Assembly: GCA_034506335.1 (NCBI GenBank)
Contig: JAPDPR010000001.1
Span: forward strand, 62,001 to 126,000
Origin: a candidate division KSB1 bacterium
GTDB taxonomy: Bacteria > Zhuqueibacterota > Zhuqueibacteria > JANLFK01 > Oleimicrobiaceae
Direction: 5' to 3'
Length of the DNA: 64,000 nt
Shown here: piece by piece, positions 60,767-64,000 of the stretch
Layout: every line of letters starts with the position of its first letter
Numbering within the stretch: position 1 is the first letter of the stretch
Notes under the pieces: model-generated
Told to the model about the DNA's origin: nothing
Databases searched by the model: none
What the model saw: the letters and a program-made list of their open reading frames with translations, nothing else
Translations under genes and position numbers: made by a program

Positions 60767-61303
60767 ATGTTGGTTCCGTCGACGCGCTCATATGATGGGC
60801 GTGATCTCGGCCGCTCGCTCACCTCGTGGCTCTACCAGCCCGCAGCGGGGCGCAAGGTGGCGACCGTGGTCGCCGGGGTCGTGGTCGCGCTGGCCCTTAT
60901 GTTCATCGCTTACGGCGGCCACTTCGTCCCTTGGCTCAAGAAGCTGAGCGGCACCATGCAGACTCTTGTGGTACTACTACTCCCCCCGCTTTTTGCGTAC
61001 CTAGCCCGCGCACGACGCAACCGAGTGTACACCCTGTTTGAGCAAGGCGTGCTGGTGCAGCTTTCTGAGGGTAAGGCCCGCGACAAAGGGAACTACGCGC
61101 TCTGGCCCCAGTTCGCCGGATGCGCCTACGACGAACACGGGGTACGTCTGCTCCCTCGCCAGCCTTTGCGGCGCCCATTGTATCTGCCCGCGCGCGCCAA
61201 CCGCATGGAAGTCTACTCCATTTGCAGAGAGCGCATCGACGCCTTTCGCTTTGCAGGACACAAGCAGAGTGCTGGTGGTCATGCAAAGAAAACTGGCCCC
61301 TGA
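60767..61303 (+). CDS. Two-TM membrane protein of unknown function
   Basis: 178 residues, with GGAGG 8 nt before the ATG. Two hydrophobic helices lie at about 31-50 (VATVVAGVVVALALMFIAYG) and 64-82 (MQTLVVLLLPPLFAYLARA). The C-terminal half is soluble and basic, with YTLFEQGVLVQLSEGKARDK and GVRLLPRQPLRRPLYLPARA, a beta-rich layout like small PH-type membrane-anchored domains. I know no named family. It precedes a membrane glycosyltransferase by 20 nt and probably shares its transcript. Confidence 0.7.
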   Translation: MLVPSTRSYDGRDLGRSLTSWLYQPAAGRKVATVVAGVVVALALMFIAYGGHFVPWLKKLSGTMQTLVVLLLPPLFAYLARARRNRVYTLFEQGVLVQLSEGKARDKGNYALWPQFAGCAYDEHGVRLLPRQPLRRPLYLPARANRMEVYSICRERIDAFRFAGHKQSAGGHAKKTGP

Positions 61304-61323
61304 AACTGCCGGTCACAAGCGCA

Positions 61324-62481
61324 ATGGGCCTCCCTGACTATCATACGGTTGCCAGCATCGCTATTGGGCTGGTGGTCATCAATCTAGTTGCGAATCTCTG
61401 GGCGTTGTCCCGCGCGGTGCCTTCCTGCACCCAGGACAGTCTTCCCTTCCTTTCCGTGCTGATTCCAGCCAGGAATGAGGCGCGGAACATTGCACGGTGT
61501 CTGGAATCCGTTCTCGCCCAGGATTATCCCACATTCGAGGTTTTGGTGTTGGACGATGGTTCCACCGATGGTACTGAGGCCATTGTTCAGGCAATCGCGG
61601 CCCGAGATCAGCGGGTCAGACTTATCCGTGGGCAAACTCTTCCGCAAGGGTGGACCGGGAAGAACTTTGCCTGCCACCAGCTAGCAGCCCAGGCACGTGG
61701 GGAGTGGTTGCTGTTCATCGATGCCGACACTGAGCATCGGCCCGGGGGGTTGAGGTGGAGCGTCCAGACCGCACTGGAAAGCGGCGCTGACCTGTTGACA
61801 ATGATCCCCCGCACGGTCATGCATACATTTGGCGAGGAGCTCCTCCTGCCTATCATCCCCTTTGGGCTGGTGGCGCTCCTTCCATTGGCGCTGGGGGAGC
61901 GCCTCCGGCTGACCTCTTTGGCAATAGGCGTAGGCCCCTTTATGCTTTTCCGGCGGCAGGCTTATGAACGCCTGGGCGGACACCGCGCCGTGCGCAACGA
62001 GGTGGCTGAAGACGTCATGTTGGCTCGCCGCGTGCGCCAAGAAGGCGGACGCATAGTGTTCACCAACGGCTCCGACCTCGTGGACGTCCACTTTTATCAG
62101 GGATTCCGTGAATCGTGGCACGGTTTGGCCAAAAGCGCCTTCCCCGCACTCCGCTATCGCCTCTGGCTTAGCCTCGCTATGGTGGGGTGCTTCGCACTGC
62201 TGTTCCTAAGACCTGTTGTGGTCCTCTTGCAGTTGTGGTGGCAGGGGGAAAGAGAATCCTCTGCGGTGCTTCCCCACCTCTTCCACGCACTCATAAACGG
62301 GGCCCTCTGGTACGCCATCGCCACTCACTTCCGCCTTCCCCGAAGAGTCGCCATCCTCTACCCTGTAACTGTTTTCCTGGCCACGCTGATGATGGCCGAT
62401 TCGGTGTGGCGCTCCCTGAGAGGGGGCATCGGCTGGAAAGGGAGGGTGTACGAAGTGCAGGGTGGCACCGTGAGGCATTGA
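61324..62481 (+). CDS. Membrane-bound GT2 glycosyltransferase (CrtQ-like)
   Basis: 385 residues from the ATG at 61324. One N-terminal helix (about 9-29) is followed by a GT-A domain: LSVLIPARNEARNIARCLES, VLDDGSTDGT (77-80), GKNFACHQLA and FIDADTEHRPG (DAD 133-135), then AEDVMLARRVRQEGGR. Two or three C-terminal helices (about 270-300 and 335-365) end the protein. Layout matches CrtQ-type and related lipid glycosyltransferases acting on carotenoid or glycolipid acceptors in the inner membrane. The acceptor is unknown; no carotenoid gene is adjacent. Confidence 0.86.
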   Translation: MGLPDYHTVASIAIGLVVINLVANLWALSRAVPSCTQDSLPFLSVLIPARNEARNIARCLESVLAQDYPTFEVLVLDDGSTDGTEAIVQAIAARDQRVRLIRGQTLPQGWTGKNFACHQLAAQARGEWLLFIDADTEHRPGGLRWSVQTALESGADLLTMIPRTVMHTFGEELLLPIIPFGLVALLPLALGERLRLTSLAIGVGPFMLFRRQAYERLGGHRAVRNEVAEDVMLARRVRQEGGRIVFTNGSDLVDVHFYQGFRESWHGLAKSAFPALRYRLWLSLAMVGCFALLFLRPVVVLLQLWWQGERESSAVLPHLFHALINGALWYAIATHFRLPRRVAILYPVTVFLATLMMADSVWRSLRGGIGWKGRVYEVQGGTVRH

Positions 62482-62540
62482 CGGGCACGCTAAAGGTGGA
62501 GGGCCAGAGCGTTCCCCAACCCTTAGGAAAGGGAAGAGCA

Positions 62541-63044
62541 ATGAAAGTGCTGATTGTCTACGGAAGCAAGTACGGAGCAACTGCCGCAATCGCCCAAAGG
62601 ATAGCCGGCGTGCTGGCGGAGGAAGGCCTGCAGGTGGCAGTGCTCCGGGCCGATGGAGTTAAAGACCTCCGCCCCTACGGCGCAGCAATCGTGGGCAGCG
62701 CCGTCTACGCGGGACAATGGCGCAAAGAGGTGGTTTCCTTCGTCCGCGCCCACGCTGAAGAGCTCTCGCACATACCCGTGTGGTGCTTCTCCAGCGGCCC
62801 TTTGGGCAGTGGTGACCCAGTGGAACTCTTGCACGGCTGGCGCATACCGAAGGCTCTTGAGTCGACCCTGCAAAGAGTGAGGCCCCGTGGCATAGCCGTG
62901 TTCCACGGGGCCCTGGATGTAACCAAACTCAACTGGTTTGAACGAGCCATCGTCCGCCTTCTGAAAAGCCCGCGCGGGGACTTTCGCGACTGGGAGGCCA
63001 TTGCCGCCTGGGCCCGGGATATTGCGCTCGCCCTCAAAGGGTAA
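62541..63044 (+). CDS. Flavodoxin-domain protein (HemG-like)
   Basis: 167 residues from the ATG at 62541, with AGGGAAG upstream; the frame open from 62187 overlaps the glycosyltransferase and is rejected. KVLIVYGSKYGATAAIAQRI is the FMN phosphate-binding loop, followed by AAIVGSAVYAGQWRKEVVSF and PVWCFSSGPLGSGDP. The pattern resembles the flavodoxin-like protoporphyrinogen dehydrogenase HemG, but many flavodoxin-domain proteins share it. It would carry electrons in the cytoplasm. It lies 59 nt after the glycosyltransferase. Confidence 0.85.
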   Translation: MKVLIVYGSKYGATAAIAQRIAGVLAEEGLQVAVLRADGVKDLRPYGAAIVGSAVYAGQWRKEVVSFVRAHAEELSHIPVWCFSSGPLGSGDPVELLHGWRIPKALESTLQRVRPRGIAVFHGALDVTKLNWFERAIVRLLKSPRGDFRDWEAIAAWARDIALALKG

Positions 63045-63121
63045 CGACCACTGCGCCCAGAGGCCTAAAGGAGCACTGGCCTCACCAGTAATCCGCGCCG
63101 GCAGCCAGCGCCGCCACCAAG

Positions 63122-64000
63122 CTACCAGTTGGCAATCAGGATCTCCTCCAATTCCCCGCGATGCTTGGCGGGGTGCAAGTGGCACTCCATGATGCGCTCG
63201 TGTGGCAGCCGTGCCACGCGCTCTTTGAGCTTGTCCAACGCCTTGATGTTGAGCTCCACGGCCTTGTGCACCGGCATATTCTCCGGGTTAATGTCGATGC
63301 CAAAGTACCCATTGTAGCCGATGGCCCACAAGGCATACAGGAGCGCCTCGGCCTCGTGCGGGTTCACCACGCCGATGTTGTTGTCCTGGTCGTAATTGCC
63401 GTCGGGCTGGCTGTTCCAGTGGGTGTGGGCAAGCCGCCCTTCCATTGCCACCAGGGAAAACGCCGCCGGCAGGATCTCAAAGCTCATCTTGACATGCCCC
63501 ACCTCCGGATTGAGCCCCACAAGTGCGTGGCCCTGCTCCAAGAGTCGCCGGTTCTCCGGATGGCGGAGCTTCTTTTCAATGCGCTGTGCGGCCAAGATGC
63601 CCTCGGCAGTAGTGCGATAAATGTTGTTAGGCGCCGGCTCGTAGCCTTTCGGCTCAATGGCCACGCGCACCCCAGGCACCTCATCCATAGCCTCCGCAAG
63701 CGTGCTTTCGAACAAGTCCCACATGCGCATGAAGGGCATCCCGTGGAGGTAGCGGTAGCCGTCCATGCCCGGCCAGGAGATGGCCAAGTCAGCGCCCAAC
63801 TCCTTGACCAGCTTCAAACCGCCGACGGCAATCTCCTTGGCCCGCCTGCGTACCTCAGGGTCAGGATTGGACATGCTGCCGAACTCAAACATCTTGTCAT
63901 AAAAGTGGGAGAACGGCACCCCTACCAGGCGAATCCCTGTGTCTTTGGCCAGCTTTTGGTAAAGGTGCGCGTTTTCCTCGTTCACCTCTGCCGGATAATG
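63122..64000 (-). CDS. TIM-barrel sugar phosphate isomerase/epimerase, N-terminus beyond window
   Basis: At least 292 residues are visible and the frame stays open to the right edge (a GTG at 63985 is internal, preceded by HYPAE). Xylose-isomerase-like TIM barrel: GLKLVKELGADLAISWPG, VRVAIEPKGYEP (metal Glu), LVGLNPEVGHVKMSFE (Asn, Glu and His near the site), HTHWNSQPDGNYDQDNNIG and FGIDINPEN. The pattern fits enzymes near L-rhamnose or xylose isomerase that act on free sugars. It faces the flavodoxin gene tail to tail, 77 nt apart. Its substrate cannot be set from sequence alone. Confidence 0.85.
   Translation of the reverse strand, partial: HYPAEVNEENAHLYQKLAKDTGIRLVGVPFSHFYDKMFEFGSMSNPDPEVRRRAKEIAVGGLKLVKELGADLAISWPGMDGYRYLHGMPFMRMWDLFESTLAEAMDEVPGVRVAIEPKGYEPAPNNIYRTTAEGILAAQRIEKKLRHPENRRLLEQGHALVGLNPEVGHVKMSFEILPAAFSLVAMEGRLAHTHWNSQPDGNYDQDNNIGVVNPHEAEALLYALWAIGYNGYFGIDINPENMPVHKAVELNIKALDKLKERVARLPHERIMECHLHPAKHRGELEEILIANW

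Noticed and set aside
1-64000. CRISPR arrays, rRNA and insertion sequences
   Set aside because: No regularly spaced repeats, no rRNA landmarks and no transposase motifs were seen anywhere in the window.

Overview
The window comes from a GC-rich, Gram-negative bacterium of the FCB (Fibrobacteres-Chlorobi-Bacteroidetes) type, most plausibly an uncultivated lineage near KSB1, Calditrichota or Ignavibacteria. The lineage is an inference. It rests on type-A T9SS sorting domains (at 12404-15400 and 42129-43211), a PorV/PorQ-family protein, carboxypeptidase-regulatory plus TonB-receptor fusions, a heptose adenylyltransferase (LPS-type envelope), a long-insert SecA, and an HprK/HPF block. Promoters seen by eye are classical sigma-70 type (TTGnnn, 16-17 nt, TAnnnT), not the TTTG/TAnnTTTG type of Bacteroidetes proper. 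No rRNA, tRNA, CRISPR array, insertion sequence or prophage was recognised. The one classical RNA gene is RNase P RNA.

Layout. 1-4.7 kb (minus): a POTRA protein cut by the left edge, a large outer-membrane barrel and an NHL propeller, sharing a divergent promoter region with a secreted sialidase-like propeller and polX (4.9-7.8 kb, plus). 8.0-15.8 kb (minus): an envelope cluster of TonB receptor, putative lipoprotein, PorV-like protein, a 998-residue T9SS substrate and a small secreted protein. 15.9-16.8 kb holds decayed copies of that T9SS substrate. 17.2-21.8 kb (plus) is a four-gene operon (FAD oxidoreductase, methyltransferase, Glu/Leu-type dehydrogenase, membrane glycosyltransferase) in which three genes are broken by small lesions although the coupling overlaps remain. 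21.8-27.2 kb has an AIR-synthase-like protein, a TIGR04076 protein, an SDR, a TonB/AgmX-type protein, heptose adenylyltransferase and an M20 peptidase.

27.5-41.5 kb (minus) is a conserved housekeeping block: Man-type PTS IIB and IIA, hprK, hpf, Xer recombinase, topA, DUF494/Smg, secA, nusB, ilvE, recJ, rnpB, and a zinc-ribbon coiled-coil protein preceded by a promoter, a leader and an intrinsic terminator. After a T9SS substrate gene (42.1-43.2 kb), 51.4-43.8 kb (minus) is a long, tightly packed operon: glycosyltransferase, PTPS, folE, SDR, gatD, two paralogous outer-membrane barrels, an archaeal-type thymidylate synthase, DUF6485, a HAD phosphatase and a hotdog thioesterase. Its first four genes look like a pathway from GTP to a reduced, perhaps glycosylated, biopterin-type pterin. 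51.5-60.4 kb (minus) carries GH127 arabinofuranosidase, a TonB receptor, a regulatory-domain protein and two tandem M14 carboxypeptidases, the second of which has lost its catalytic residues. 60.8-63.0 kb (plus) has a two-TM protein, a membrane glycosyltransferase and a flavodoxin. A TIM-barrel sugar isomerase runs off the right edge.

Most interesting points: the pterin operon with bacterial GatD and archaeal-type thymidylate synthase; the decaying operon with an amber codon at a conserved tyrosine; the decayed T9SS copies beside it; the zinc-swapped M14 pseudo-peptidase; and the terminator-bearing leader ahead of the zinc-ribbon gene and rnpB.
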